64,000 nucleotides of DNA from Heliocidaris tuberculata. Its lineage: Eukaryota; Echinodermata; Echinoidea; Camarodonta; Echinometridae. A model generated the notes under the pieces. It had not been told where the DNA came from. It saw only the letters and a list, made by a program, of their open reading frames with translations, and did not search any database. The stretch covers positions 16,327,766 through 16,391,765 of the forward strand of contig CM046847.1 in the NCBI GenBank assembly GCA_025618425.1, written 5' to 3'. This document shows positions 44,774-56,514 of the stretch, in pieces (positions within the stretch are counted from its first letter, which is position 1; each line of letters starts with the position of its first letter). The translations under genes and the position numbers were made by a program.

Positions 44774-45557
44774 CAGTGGCGTATCTACGGGAGGCAGGGG
44801 GCACATGCCCCCGGGCGGCACTTGAAAACGCAAAAGAGAGAAAGAAAAAGAGGGAAAAAATGAAGAAAAATTATGATCATTAAGGATTATGCGCCCCTAA
44901 TCCGTAGGGTACATGCATTAGAAATACAGTTTTTGAGGATTTGAAATGCGATTTTTTTTTAAAGCTCTGTCGCTTTGCTTCCTCGCATATGTTGCTCCAG
45001 GATCTTGTAATTTCATGCACCAGTATTGGACAAAGTTTATAAATAGCGTTTTTTAAGTGTTCAGAGTTTGAAAACTAAAATGTACTTCTCTTCGCTTTGC
45101 TAGCTATCATGTAAGTTTCATCAGCATCTTGTTAAGTATTGCGTCCCCAATACAGGATAAAATGTACAAAATAGCAGTAAAGATTCAACACTATTTTGAA
45201 AGAAATCTCAACATTTAAATGCGTTACTTAATCCCTCGACTATATCTCAAGGGTTTTCATTAGTTTTTTGTTTTATTTAATTTGCGCCCATTTGAGAAGG
45301 ACGTGAATAAAAAACCGTTTATCAATGTTCAAAGTTCGAATCTCTACCCCTCGATTGCAGTGCTCAATTGCGAATTTTCCTGGGTAAAATGCTTAAGAAA
45401 TTTCGTTTTTAGGGGGTTAAAAATGCAAAAAATCTACCGCCCGGTCGCTTTGCTCCCTCGCTTAAACAATAACATAGGTAAATTTGGGCGCGGGGGGGGG
45501 GGGCGCAACTTCATTGTTTGCCCCGGCCGGGCGCCATAATCCATAGATACGCCACTG
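44774..45557. mobile_element. hAT-like element, 784 bp, perfect 8-bp duplication
   Basis: The ends are CAGTGGCGTATCTACGGG and the inverse CATAGATACGCCACTG. The flanks CCCGAGCC are identical (44766-44773, 45558-45565). The interior contains GTCGCTTTGCTTCCTCGC-like motifs (44967, 45443), TTTGTTTTATTTAATTTGCG and a G12 run. No intact transposase is visible, so it is non-autonomous or decayed. Confidence 0.88.
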
Positions 45558-46129
45558 CCCGAGCCACTGGTACAAATTCAGTCATTTCAATTTGAGGTCA
45601 CATCGCTCGCGAAAGGAAAAGAAGAAAAGTTAGTTTCTTTAAATTGATAATTTGAGGAAAACAGCCATTTAAAAAAAAAGACCCCAAAACCAAAAAAACA
45701 AAAACAAAAACAAAAAACATCATGCAGCGGTGTATCAAAAATGATAAACAGGGTGCGGAATCCTCCCCATAATTATGTGAGGCGTAATATTTACGGTCAA
45801 TCCCTGTGATGTACACCCATTAAAACATATAAATGATATAATGTTGCTTTTATTCTGGGCCTTAATACAGGGGTGGAGTGTGCGTCACCTTTAATTTATG
45901 CTGGATTCGCCAATATCAAAAGTGAGATTCGTAGCAAGATTAGAATCATTTCATTCTTACTCTCAAGCATCATTCAGCTGGAATAAATTGCAGTGGGACA
46001 TCGGTCAAACGCCTCCCCCTCCTATTCTAAGGACAGAAAAAGAAAGAAAAAAACTTGCCGTGGGCCCTGAGGCACAAGATGTTACATTCTAAAAAAACAT
46101 TCCGCCTCATCACCCTTTATCAATTTCAG

Positions 46130-46200
46130 GTCTGTATGTCATGTTAGCTCAAGATAAAGGCCTAGAAGAGGTTATAAATGTTTCTGCTGGGATTCCTGTT
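46130..46200 (+). CDS. Putative internal exon of an unrecognised gene
   Basis: A good acceptor (CACCCTTTATCAATTTCAG, ending 46129) opens the only long frame (N|GT, phase 1), reading GLYVMLAQDKGLEEV then INVSAGIPV, and reaches a possible donor GTGATG at 46201 in phase 0. If the donor is used it would join in frame with the exon at 48179. A repeat-like sequence (GCCCGTATTCTCGATAGG) begins right after the donor. The product is unknown. Confidence 0.3.
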
Positions 46201-46417
46201 GTGATGATTATGGCCCGTATTCTCGATAGGCGCCTAACTTAAAGTACACATTCAAAGAAAATCACAAATATGATAAATAATGTATCACTAGAAACTGGCA
46301 AGTTAACAGATAGCAATCGTATCAGTTTATCAGGTAATTAAACAATAATACAAATAAAACTACCTCCCAGCATCTGCGATATACAAGCGCTTCGCCAAAA
46401 AAATAACAATGGTTCAA

Positions 46418-46972
46418 TGACGTCAATAAAGGGAACAATCCTGTCCAAGCAGACGACGTCCCATAAAGAATGAACATAAGTGCAGTGCAGTTATTTCTCA
46501 AATTATAAAGAATTTAGTGTATTCAAACGTGCCCATATTTCACACCATTCTAAAATGGGAATGAAACAGATCCTGATTACTGAAATCTTTTGTTTGTAAA
46601 TATATAGGATGAGGGTTAATGAACAATTAAAGAAACCACACTTTCAAATTGAAAAGCCCGCTGAATGATTGCAAGGACGGTATTCATCCCTCATTCAAGG
46701 CCGAACGTCCAGCGGTGTATGCAGCTGTGAATGCAATGGCGTCTATTTTGTTTACAAGCAACTGATTCCTTTATTCTTGTAACGCTTCATTTTCCATCCA
46801 AATAAACCCATGCACGGGGTTTAGAGTGAGGCAATATATGTATTAAACATAATAGACTAATGCTAGTGAAGTGAAATAACTGAAGAGAAGATGACAAAAC
46901 AGGCACTGAAAATATGTGAGATGTTATGGGACATCGTCTGCTTGTGCAATTAACGTCCTGTCTTTGACGTCA
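46418..46972. repeat. Foldback segment
   Basis: TGACGTCAATAAAGGG... AAGCAGACGACGTCCCATAA (46418-46467) is matched by the inverse at 46922-46972 (TTATGGGACATCGTCTGCTT ... TTTGACGTCA). A further inverted pair around CAGTTATTTC lies inside. Probably part of a larger decayed inverted-repeat element. Confidence 0.6.
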
Positions 46973-47441
46973 CACATTTCAGCGGCTTTCGGAGAGCTGT
47001 TCAGGTGCTATGTCGGGGCTGTATTTTAGCAATTTGTAATTGATAATAATCATTACTTCGAATGTTTGCAAGCGTCGAATTTTGACAAACTTGTCCGGTC
47101 TAAGCTTCACCTACGCAATAATGAAACTTAAGTCAGTTTTAAAAATCAATGAATATCTACTTTAAGCCCCCGCCTAAGTGTGTAGATTTAGGTCTCCGAA
47201 TTATGGAGAGCCAAATGTCACACTCTTTTGATTCTCAAAAAATCACCATAGTTCTAGGACTAAATGCAAACAAAAACCGACACGATAGAATTGAACTCTG
47301 ATGCTCATTTCGTGCCAGAAAATAATTTGGTTTCTTTATTTTGTTACATAAATAGGGTAATTAATATGGGACTTAGGAGTTGACGAATGGCCTTCCATAA
47401 AGCAGTGGCCTAAGTTAAGCCAGGCTTAACTTAACTCCTTA

Positions 47442-47551
47442 AAACAATTTTTAGAATACCAACTTACAACAACATTAGCGAGGTATTATCTCCGGAAGAT
47501 ACAACAAAAGTTACAACAAAAGTTACAACAATTTTCAGAATACCACCCCTA
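47442..47551. repeat. 109-bp dispersed repeat, second copy
   Basis: Matches 18121-18229 almost base for base in the same orientation, ending AGAATACCACCCCT. Confidence 0.9.
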
Positions 47552-48178
47552 GGAGCTAGCTGTGATGAAAATGTAGACCTCTAAGCCCACATGAATTGTG
47601 TAAATTTCAATGTGGCCATAGGCAGTAGTAGAAGACACTAGTAGTAGCTCTGTATATATATAAGATCATGATATAGTATTTAAACTTAATAGGCGTGTAC
47701 GTGTTTTCTGTAGACCCCTAATTTAATAGGTTCCGCCACAAGTGTATATACTGTATGCGTTTATTACCTCTATGCCATTTGATATGCTTATATTTTGCTT
47801 TCTCATGTACAAATGTAAACCGATAGTGGAAACAAATTTAAAAAAAACAACGAAAAAACAACAACAACAAAATCTGTACAGTCAAAATCGAATTCTGAAT
47901 TCCAGTAAATCATTTTGATTGTACCCGCTTACTCATTTAGCAATTTCGAAGTTTACTAGAGGTCTTGGTCTTGGATCAAATTTGTAATGAAAAATATTTA
48001 CTTCTGTTAAATTTAAAGATTTTAAACCTAGATTTACATTTCTATCATTTGAAGAAGAATAAAAATAAATTGTAACATAAAATAGAGATGTACCCATTTT
48101 TTTCCTTCTATAAAATCTTGTCTACAGTCTACAAGAAGTTTAATTTTTCTTTTCTTTCTTTTTGTTTACATTATGCAG

Positions 48179-48238
48179 GTTGTCCAAGGAAGCTCATCAG
48201 CTACAAAGCTTGTTGAATGTGTAGTAATGGAGTCATAA
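48179..48238 (+). CDS. Putative terminal exon of an unrecognised gene
   Basis: A very long pyrimidine-rich tract and acceptor (TTTGTTTACATTATGCAG, ending 48178) lead into a frame of 19 codons reading VVQGSSSATKLVECVVMES, with a stop at 48236-48238. The phase (0) fits the possible donor after 46200. Short, so weakly supported. Confidence 0.25.
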   Translation, partial: VVQGSSSATKLVECVVMES

Positions 48239-48479
48239 AGGATCATAGTATTCTTTATGTTTATTATTATTTCAAATCTTTCTTTTTTTTTAAAGAGATA
48301 TTTATTGCTAATTTACATAATGGCAAATATTCTAAATCTCCTAGAGATGCATATATTTCAGAGCTGGACATTGTATTATTGAATGTCAAAATATGGGTCG
48401 ATTGAAAAGAGCTATTTAAAGGGGGAAACAATCAGATTTGTAAAGTTGGGTGTGTGTCAAACTTGACCAATAAATCTGA

Positions 48480-49390
48480 CTTTTTTTTTGGGGGGGGGGG
48501 ATTGTATCAAGGCTATTGAATGGCCTTATTGCAATCACTTGACGTTTTACTCTTGGACCCTTTATAGATACATCCCCATATTTGTAATTTTCAAATAAAA
48601 GCAAATACTTTGGCTACCACTGATGTCCCTTTTGTAGGTCTACATGTCCATGTTAATGTACATGCACTTTAAAAAAAATTGTAGTTGGTATGATTGCCCC
48701 ATTTGACACATGATTATGAAAACGCCATTACTCTTGCGTGTATTTCATTGTTTTATGGATTTCTTATGTATTGTTTTTTTTAATTTTTCATAAATTACAT
48801 CATAAGATTCGTTTTATTTGATAAAATATGAAATATGAAATATAAAATACCGGACAATCAATTTAAATTATTGTCACACTTAAAATACGTAACAAAAACA
48901 TTTTAAGTTACGCACAGTAAATTATCCCATCACGTAAGGCTAATGCAGTTTTAAATTCTAGATATCATCAATAAATTTGTAAATTCAAATAAATTTTCTT
49001 TTAATTCCAAAGTAGTTTAGAAAAAGATTTTGTAAAATGTTGCCTTATTATGGTAAAAAAAATGATTTTGGTTAATCAGCTTTAATGCAACTTGTGTTTA
49101 TAATTTTAAGCATAAATAGTGCATTCAGATTTAATCATGATATTTTATTTGATATTTAACCTTGAAGTGATAATCCCTTTCATCAGCTCCTTGAAACTAT
49201 CCTGAGATAGCTATGATTCTATTTCTTTAAACACAAATTGTTGTATAATCTGTAATTCGTTCCTTTTTTCATCTGTGCAATCATGATATGTGCAATAAAT
49301 CTGGGGCATGTTTTTAGGCAGACGAATCAGGCGCTTGGGAGTTTCAGCCCGCCCCCAAATTTTCAAAACTACCAATATTTGGACAAACAT
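48480..49390. other. AT-rich sequence without recognised genes
   Basis: A T/G run near 48480 and otherwise AT-rich DNA. No exon is supported. Confidence 0.4.
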
Positions 49391-49396
49391 GACCAT

Positions 49397-49620
49397 ATTA
49401 TACCCCCGCCAAACGAAGTTTGAAGGGGGTATATAGGAATCAGCGTACGGTCGGGCGTACGGTCTGTCCGTTGCAAATCTTGCGCATTGAACTACTTTCC
49501 TCATTTTTCGAGCAATGCTCGTTAAATTCGCCACACACATTGGTCTTTGGATGAACATATGCAAGACATATATTTTTAATGTGTCGGAAACTGCGTTGCC
49601 ATGGTAACGGCCAGGGGTGT
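49397..49620. repeat. TATACCCCCGCCAAACG-type dispersed repeat
   Basis: Starts with a small hairpin, TATACCCCCGCC...GAAGGGGGTATATA, then AATCAGCGTACGG, GTCTGTCCGTTGCAAATC, TTTTTCGAGCAATGCTCG and GTTGCCATGGTAACGG. I recognise this as a widespread repeat type in marine invertebrate genomes. The long minus-strand ORF across it is not a gene. A C/T-rich tract and GTTGCCAAGG repeats follow to about 49800. Confidence 0.55.
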
Positions 49621-49950
49621 CGATCCTGGGGGGGGGGGGCAGGGGGGATTTTCCCCTTTTTTCCTCTCTTTTTCTTTCCCTTTTCCCTTTCTTTTTCTTT
49701 TTTCCCTTCTTAGTTCTCCTACTTGGCAACGCTTATAAGTTCAGGCTCCTTGGCAACGCTCTTCACGCGGTCCGCGCAGTGCGTTGCCAAGGACCTATTA
49801 TTTTTAAGATTTTGTCTGTATTATATTGTCATTGTCTAAACACTGAGGAAGACCCGAGGCACGGGTATAAAATTTTGTTAAGGAAAAATAAACAGTTGGA
49901 TACATATGGCGAACTACGTGATTGTTTTCAAGTTCTTTCTTCTTTTTCTT

Positions 49951-49954
<4 letters not shown>

Positions 49955-50004
<50 letters not shown>

Positions 50005-50010
50005 TTTTAA
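49955..50010. repeat. (TA)n and T run
   Basis: About 32 bp of TA followed by T21. Confidence 0.95.
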
Positions 50011-50421
50011 ATTTACAGTGAGTGCATCTTGAGTGCATTTCCTATAATATTATGCACTACTATATGTATTGGGCGTCTCGCCAGGAACATGCAGAGATGT
50101 TCCACTATTGTTATTGTTCATTGGCTCGTTCGTTCGCTCTGCCAACGAAGACTTCTGTGTTATGCTGTCTCTACTTGTGCATACTTGTACTTTTTCTTTC
50201 TTTCTTTGTGTCAAGTCCTTCTTGTAATCCCTTCTCTGTTGTATGGTGTCAGTGTTCAGTTCTCTGTATCCACGTGTTTTTGTATCTGTATACTTGTTCA
50301 CATGTAAAACTGTCGTTTGTGTGTTTCCTTGCAGGACTGTACTATCGCCCACTTGCTTGCTTATTGCTATAAACCCAAAGCCGAAAATGCAATATCATTT
50401 TGAGATTTTTACTGTTCTTCT

Positions 50422-53400
50422 ATGGCCAACTTAGCAGATGTGCCATTCCATTCTTTAAATGATGATGACCTTTTTGATTTATTAAACCCTTCATCAAAAA
50501 ATCACTCGAATGATTATTCTTAAACTGATGTAGCGTATAACCATTTTGTAGCAAACAATATAAATTCATCAACAGAAATTTTCGACTTTCACCCTGATCA
50601 TGACCAAGTTCAAAGCCCTTCATCTGACTATGTTGCAGAGTCTCAATTTAAAAACCTCACCAAACAATTTGCAAAAGACACATTTTCTCTATTACACTTA
50701 AACATTAGACACTTCGAAGAATTTCAATTGTTATTAGATAATCCATCCAAACAGTCGTTTTCCATAATAGGACTTACAGAAACTTGGTTATCCAGTGAAT
50801 CCAACCTACCATTTCCATTAGATGGTTATGATCTTCTTGTCAATAATAGAAAAACAGACCCGGCGGAGGTGTTTCATTTTCCGTGTCACACAATATGACT
50901 ATACAATTATTAATGAAATTAATACAATGAACGAAATAGTAGAGTCTCTTTTTATCGAAATTAATGTTCCGGACACTAAAAATATGATCATAGGCATTAT
51001 GTATAGACCTCCAAGTTCTAACTCAAATGATTTCCTAGTGTACCTTACAGATTTACTAAAAAAATCCACTTTTTGTAAACAAAGACGTTTTCATAATGGG
51101 AGATTTCAATATTGATATATTGAAACATAATAACAACAATATATCTCATGAATTTCTTGAAATATTTTGACTGCCTCATTCTTGCCTTTGATTTCGAAAC
51201 CTACTCGCATGGCAAATCATTCCGCCACCCTTATTGATAATATTTTTTTGCAATACTCTTCCTACCCCGGACTCTTCTGTAATTCTATCTGATATAACGG
51301 ACCATCCAATTATGTCACATTTTACCCTTAAGCACTCATCAAACAATCCTCACAGACCATCAAGACGGAGACCTACCAATGAAAACATTGCCAGTCTTGG
51401 CGCTTCTTTAGACTTTGCTGACTGGTCGTGTGTTTATAATACTAATGACGTAAATTTATCTTTTAATAATTTCCTTAAGATATTTCATAATCAGTTAGGT
51501 ATTCACATTCCTATAGTTAAAGACAAACGAACTACCTACAAAAAATCATCGAGACTTCCATGGATTTCTAAATCACTTTAACGTTCTATTAACAGAAAAA
51601 ACAACTTGTACTATAAATTTAAAATGAAAGGCATTGAACAAGCGAAGGCTATACACCAGATATAAAAATATTTTAACTAAAACAATACGATTAGCTAAGA
51701 AAAGATAATTTACGAACCAGTTAACTTTATATAAGAACGATATTCAAAACACTTGGAAGATTTTAAAACAAGCAATGAACTTATCCAATAACAAATCAGA
51801 TGTAACTAAAATTAGGTATAATGATGATATTGTCGAAGACCCTGAAAATGTAGCCAATACTTTCAACAACTATTTTTCTTTTATAGGAGTAAACTTAGCT
51901 GAAGGTATTCCTCCTTCAGACAAATATTTTTCTGAATACCTGGGCACACCTAATCCCAATTCTATTTTCTTCACTCCTATAGTCAAAGAAGATATCATTG
52001 ATATTGTATCAAGATTGAACAAAAAAAAAAGAGTCCCGGCTACGATGATATTAATAATTTCATTTTAAAAGGTGTAATATCTTCAATTGTTAATCCCTTA
52101 GTACATGTTTTTAATATATCGTTACCTAATGGACAAGTCCCAGATAACATGAAAATTGCAAAGGTCATACCCCTGTACAAAAAAGGTGATAAGTTGAATG
52201 TTAGTAATTGCCGGCCTATTTCTTTATTATCCTCCTTGTCGAAAATTCTAGAAAAAGCTGTTTATCGTAGAACTGTTAACTTTTAAAAAACTCATATTTT
52301 TTCCAACTTTCAATTTGGATTTAGAGAAAAACATAATAGAACATGCCATTTTGAATTTTGTTGACAAAGTAGCGCATGCTTTAGACAAATGTGGGTATCT
52401 TCCTGGACTTCTCCAAGGCCTTCGACACCATCAATCACGACATTTTATTATTTAAACTTCCTCATTATGGGGTGCGTGGGAAGGCCTTGGAGTGGTTCAG
52501 GAGCTACTTATCCAATAGACGACAATACGTATTTTTGAATGATCATACATCCAATATGCAAAACATAAATTGTGGAGTCCCCCAGGGCAGTTTTTCGTGC
52601 CCCTTACTGTTTATTATTTATATAAATGACTTTTGTAAATCATCCGATGTCCTTTCGTTTATACTGTTTGCAGACGATTGTAATCTATTTTATTCTCATA
52701 AGAATCCAAATACTTTAGTCAATGTTGTAAACTCTGAGCTTGAAAAAGTCACCCAATGGATAAGAGCTAATAAACGATCCCCCAACCTCAAAAAAACAAA
52801 ACAAATATATGTTATTTGATACTATAGACACATTGCCCATGCATGGATATTGTGTTTGACGATACCCCTTTAGAAGTTGTTTCATTCATTACATTTTTAG
52901 GCATAACTGTTGACACTAAGCTTTCGTGGAATACATGTAAGATTATTTCACGGAATACTGGCATAATAAACAAACTTAAATTTCATTTTCCGACATCATC
53001 CCTATTGATGCTTTATTCATCTTTAATTTTACCTTATCTAAATTATGGGATACTTGCTTGGGGCAATACCCAGCAAACTCTATTAGATAGACTACTTTTA
53101 TTACAAAAGAAGTCCCTCCGTATCATCTGCAGTTCTGCTATACTCTCACACAGACCCGTTATTTGTTGATAGCAGACTATTAAAAATAAATGACCTGTAT
53201 CTATTTCATTTGGGACAATTTATGTGTAACTACAGTATAGAAAGACCCTTCCACATATATTTGATGCCATGTTCCCCCCAAGTCGGTCATTTCATGATTA
53301 CCCAACTAGACGGTCTAACGAGTTTCACCTACCACTCTTTAGAACTTTATTAGCGAAGAAGACATTTATATAAGATGGTCCTATAGATTTTGGAATTTTT

Positions 53401-53480
53401 TAAGTAAAGATATTAAAAGTAGTCCATCCCTAAATTCTTTTAAGAAAAAAACTAAAAATATTTTTGCTCAAATCTTATAG
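50422..53480 (+). pseudogene. LINE endonuclease/reverse transcriptase pseudogene
   Basis: The frame begins MANLADVPFHS at 50422 and already stops near 50520. Endonuclease traces: LTETWLSS (50770), MYRPP (51000), TLIDNI (51228), LSDITDHP (51285). Reverse transcriptase traces: IPLYKKGDK (52168), FLDFSKAFD (52400), CGVPQGS (52572), FADD (52665, in place of YADD), FLGITVDTKLSW (52890), YLNYGILAWGN (53035). At least six frameshifts and several stops separate these blocks, so the copy is inactive. Confidence 0.9.
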
Positions 53481-53639
53481 TAATATAAAATAATTACCTG
53501 ATAACAGCTGAAATATCTCTTATTTTTTTCATTTAGGTCTTCATCATCTGCTCAATTAATTGAATATATATTTGGTCTTATGATCCTAACTTGCCAGAAT
53601 CACCAATATAACTACCTCCTTTTTCGGTCATGATTTGTC

Positions 53640-53700
53640 CTGTCCCCCCCCCCCTTTTTTTTTCCTTTTTCCTTTTTTCCTTTTTCCTTTTCTTTTATCT
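53640..53700. repeat. C run and CTTTT-type pyrimidine tract
   Basis: C11 followed by CCTTTTT repeats, within the 3' UTR of the decayed LINE. Confidence 0.85.
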
Positions 53701-54129
53701 GTTTTCCTTTTCCTTGTCGTTTCGTGTTTGTTTGTTGTTCTGTAATACTGTTTTGTACTTTCCAAGTCTTCGTAGGCACAATTTGAAACAATTTTATTTT
53801 CCCTGGGGGATCCACAAATTACAAGCACGGCTTTTTAGTGGATCCCCCACATTTCCTCAGAAATTATGAATTTCTTTTAATAATTCATTATAATAATTTA
53901 TTTATATGTTCAGTGTACTTGTACACTTATTAAGAAAAAATGAATTTGTACATATGTTTTTCATATTTTCTGTTATAATATCTGTAAAGCCATTGTCTTT
54001 TCTTTCTGTTGGTAATGAAAGAAATATCAATTTGAATTTGAATTTGAATTGTGCCCAGTACAGCTGCCTTCTGTAAGTCGTAGACTTTGAGAATGGGAGT
54101 TCTTTGTGATGAGACCTCCGACCCCCACC

Positions 54130-54485
54130 TCCTTTTTTTATTACTACTTCTTCATCTTCTTCTTCTTCTCAGCTCAGCCTTTTCTTCTTCTTTTCTTTTT
54201 CTTTTTCTTCTTCTTCTTCTTCTTCTTCGATCTTCTTCTTCTCCCTCTTCTCCTTTTCCTTATTCTTCTATCTTCTTCTTCTTCTGCTCCTGCTCCTTCT
54301 CCTTCTCCTCCTTCTCCTCCTCCTTCTTCTCCTGAGACTCAGTTTTTCTTTTTCGTTTTCTTCTTCTTCTTCTCCTCCTTCTCCTTCTCCTTCTCCCCCA
54401 CTCCTTGTTCTTTTTCTTCTCCTTCCTAAATCTTCTAAATCCTAAATCTTCCTCTTTTTCTTCTTCTCCTTCTTCTTATTCTTCA
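54130..54485. repeat. Long (CTT)n pyrimidine tract
   Basis: About 350 bp almost free of purines, mostly CTT and CTC units. The opposite strand is pure GAA/GAG. Capable of triplex formation; all ORFs in it are low-complexity. Confidence 0.95.
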
Positions 54486-54784
54486 TCTCTATCTACTGCT
54501 TCTCATTTGGCTGCACAGCTACAGTACAAGCGTTTTACAGTTCAATTTTATGTTAATATAATAAGTTATAAAATGTCATGAATATTCATATTTATAATTT
54601 CAATAAATTTACGCGCTGCGCGGGCCAAGATCTGATTTTCGCTGGTAAACTGAAAAAATTTCGGCTTCATAGGCTAATACATGAAAAGTGGGAGCAGTGT
54701 GCACTTTTGACCCGCCGGAAATGCCCCCATGGAAAGCCGGATGCAGAAGCGGAGTTGAGCCCCCGCCCCTGGTGTGCCCTATAA

Positions 54785-54925
54785 AGAACGCCGGTGTAGC
54801 GGCGGATACGGGGATCATCAGATACCGTTCTAAAAACGGCCAAGAACACTATCTGCCGGCGGATCGTGTTCCAACCCCGGCAGATACCGTACCTATTTCT
54901 CTTCGGCAGATATCGTTCTTGCTAT
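54785..54925. repeat. GC-rich repeat family E, copy 1
   Basis: Contains CCGGTGTAGCGGCGGATACG, GATACCGTTC, TCTGCCGGCGGAT, CCGGCAGATACCG and CGGCAGATATCGTTC. In reverse complement the same blocks occur at 59320-59510, just upstream of THOC3. Confidence 0.65.
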
Positions 54926-54988
54926 CGTTTCTCTGTACGTACGTACGTGCACACTTGCCGCCAATTATGAAGTGTGGTGCTACTAACT

Positions 54989-55204
54989 ATGAACAAGGAC
55001 TCTGTTATTAAGTTCGAAAAAGAGGTAGCTTTAATTGAGAGCTACCTCAAAAATTCAACGACAACCTCAACGAACATGACGAAGGCTATTCGTAGAAAGG
55101 CAAAGAAGTTTATTCTCAAATATGATGATGATGATGCCTTAAGGTTGGGGCATGCGGAGCTGGTGGAGACGCCAGCTCGAGCTCGGCTCCTCGGTTTATT
55201 TTAA
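54989..55204 (+). CDS. 71-codon ORF, resembles N-terminus of gypsy-integrase-like proteins
   Basis: From ATG at 54989 to TAA at 55202-55204. The segment IESYLKNSTTTSTNM followed by TKAIRRKAKKFILK resembles the pattern [IL]xxYL...IRR.AKKF in retroelement integrases and the domesticated GIN1/KRBA2 proteins, just before their zinc-binding domain. The similarity stops after FILK, where DDDDALR follows. An AATAAA overlaps the end (55204-55209). It could be a fragment of a gypsy-type element, a decayed host gene or chance. The recognition is from memory. Confidence 0.3.
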   Translation: MNKDSVIKFEKEVALIESYLKNSTTTSTNMTKAIRRKAKKFILKYDDDDALRLGHAELVETPARARLLGLF

Positions 55205-55209
55205 ATAAA

Positions 55210-56135
55210 GCTGTTTATTTTAAAGACAAACTAAATAATGGCCATTTAACAGCAAACTCATGCGTCATTCACTTAGGAGTAATTAGGTAGGGCTACCAAT
55301 ATACGAGCAAAACTTGGGTGACAAAATAATTCCAGTAAAGGGATAGTCTAGTCCGAGAACAAGTTGGTCGGAATAAAAGCAGAACCAGAAAAGAAACTTG
55401 TAGATTTTTTTTTTATTTAGTGGTTTTTATTTGTCAATAACTTAAATTCTTTGACATACTAGTAAACAAAATGAAATACAGCAAATTTAATATCTTTTTA
55501 CAAAATAGTGGATACATTTACAACTCATAAAATACATAACCTTTTTTATCTTCTTTCTCTTTGAAAGCAATAAAATGATAATATGTCAGAATTATATATG
55601 GTTTTTTTTTTAACTTGTTTCGTTTGTAATCGATTACACGCAAATTGCGATGACGTCACATGCGATCTTTTATCCCATTTGTTTACTATCATCGGATGCA
55701 GAGATGCCAACTGTTCCTTTTTTTTGCAGTAATTTATATTGTTTTTAATAAAAAAAAAATACTGCAGGTTTCCTAAAAATATTTTCCCCATAATTGTATT
55801 ATACACATTGTCTATTGCAGAAAAATGAAAATTCTATTTTTCTACCCAAAATACCTTTTTTCACCCCTAAAAATACTTGAATTCGTTTTATGAGGTTGGC
55901 ATCCCTGTTAATGAAGAAATAGATCAATCACATACAGGGGTTGTCTAGAATATATGTTTCATAATGCAGTGCATTGTGTCTAATTAATTATTTTCTTAAG
56001 AGAAAATATTTTGGTATCGTTTTAAGTAAATATCTAATGGGAAAGGAGCTCATATGATACATAATCGCAAGTTGCCATTCTCCCAATTTCTATCTGATTA
56101 ATTTTGATTAGGCTTACTTTCACTTTAATAGTCCA
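55210..56135. other. AT-rich sequence without recognised genes
   Basis: No exon, RNA gene or transposon end is supported. Confidence 0.4.
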
Positions 56136-56137
56136 TA

Positions 56138-56139
56138 TT

Positions 56140-56202
<63 letters not shown>

Positions 56203-56206
56203 TTTT
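56138..56206. repeat. (TTTA)n microsatellite
   Basis: About 68 bp of nearly pure TTTA repeat. Confidence 0.95.
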
Positions 56207-56514
56207 AATTTTTTTAAATTTATGTATGAAAAACATTGCTTATGGCAGTTTTAGGGCTGAATTAGGTACAATTTACATCAATCATGACTGAAACAAGAGT
56301 ACTACACAAAAGACAAACAAAACTCTGCTTTAGATACCGTATTCAAAGACTACTAATAGTAGGATTAAGAAATTGAATTTAACAAATAAGGATTTTGTAA
56401 TATGGTTTCATCAATCTGTCAGGGAGAATATTTGTTTCATAAATTATGATTAGAGCAAAGGAAATGAATTGGTTTGCACGCTTCCAAGGTATTGTGCGGT
56501 ATAAGTAATTCACA

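Larger units (their letters stand above)
50422..54050 (+). mobile_element. Decayed CR1-like LINE, second copy
   Basis: Order of parts is the same as at 34803-38565: N-terminal region, endonuclease, reverse transcriptase, 3' UTR and a hexamer tail, here (TTTGAA)n at about 54029-54050. The two proteins are related but clearly diverged, so they are different subfamilies. A 5' UTR probably extends left of 50422, perhaps to 50020. Confidence 0.88.

Noticed and set aside
49211..49729. A 172-codon minus-strand ORF.
   Set aside because: It runs across a widespread TATACCCCCGCC-type repeat and a pyrimidine tract; its Lys-rich start is the tract read in frame.
54087..54429. Ser/Phe/Leu-rich ORFs that could pass for membrane proteins.
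   Set aside because: Readings of a long CTT tract in different frames.
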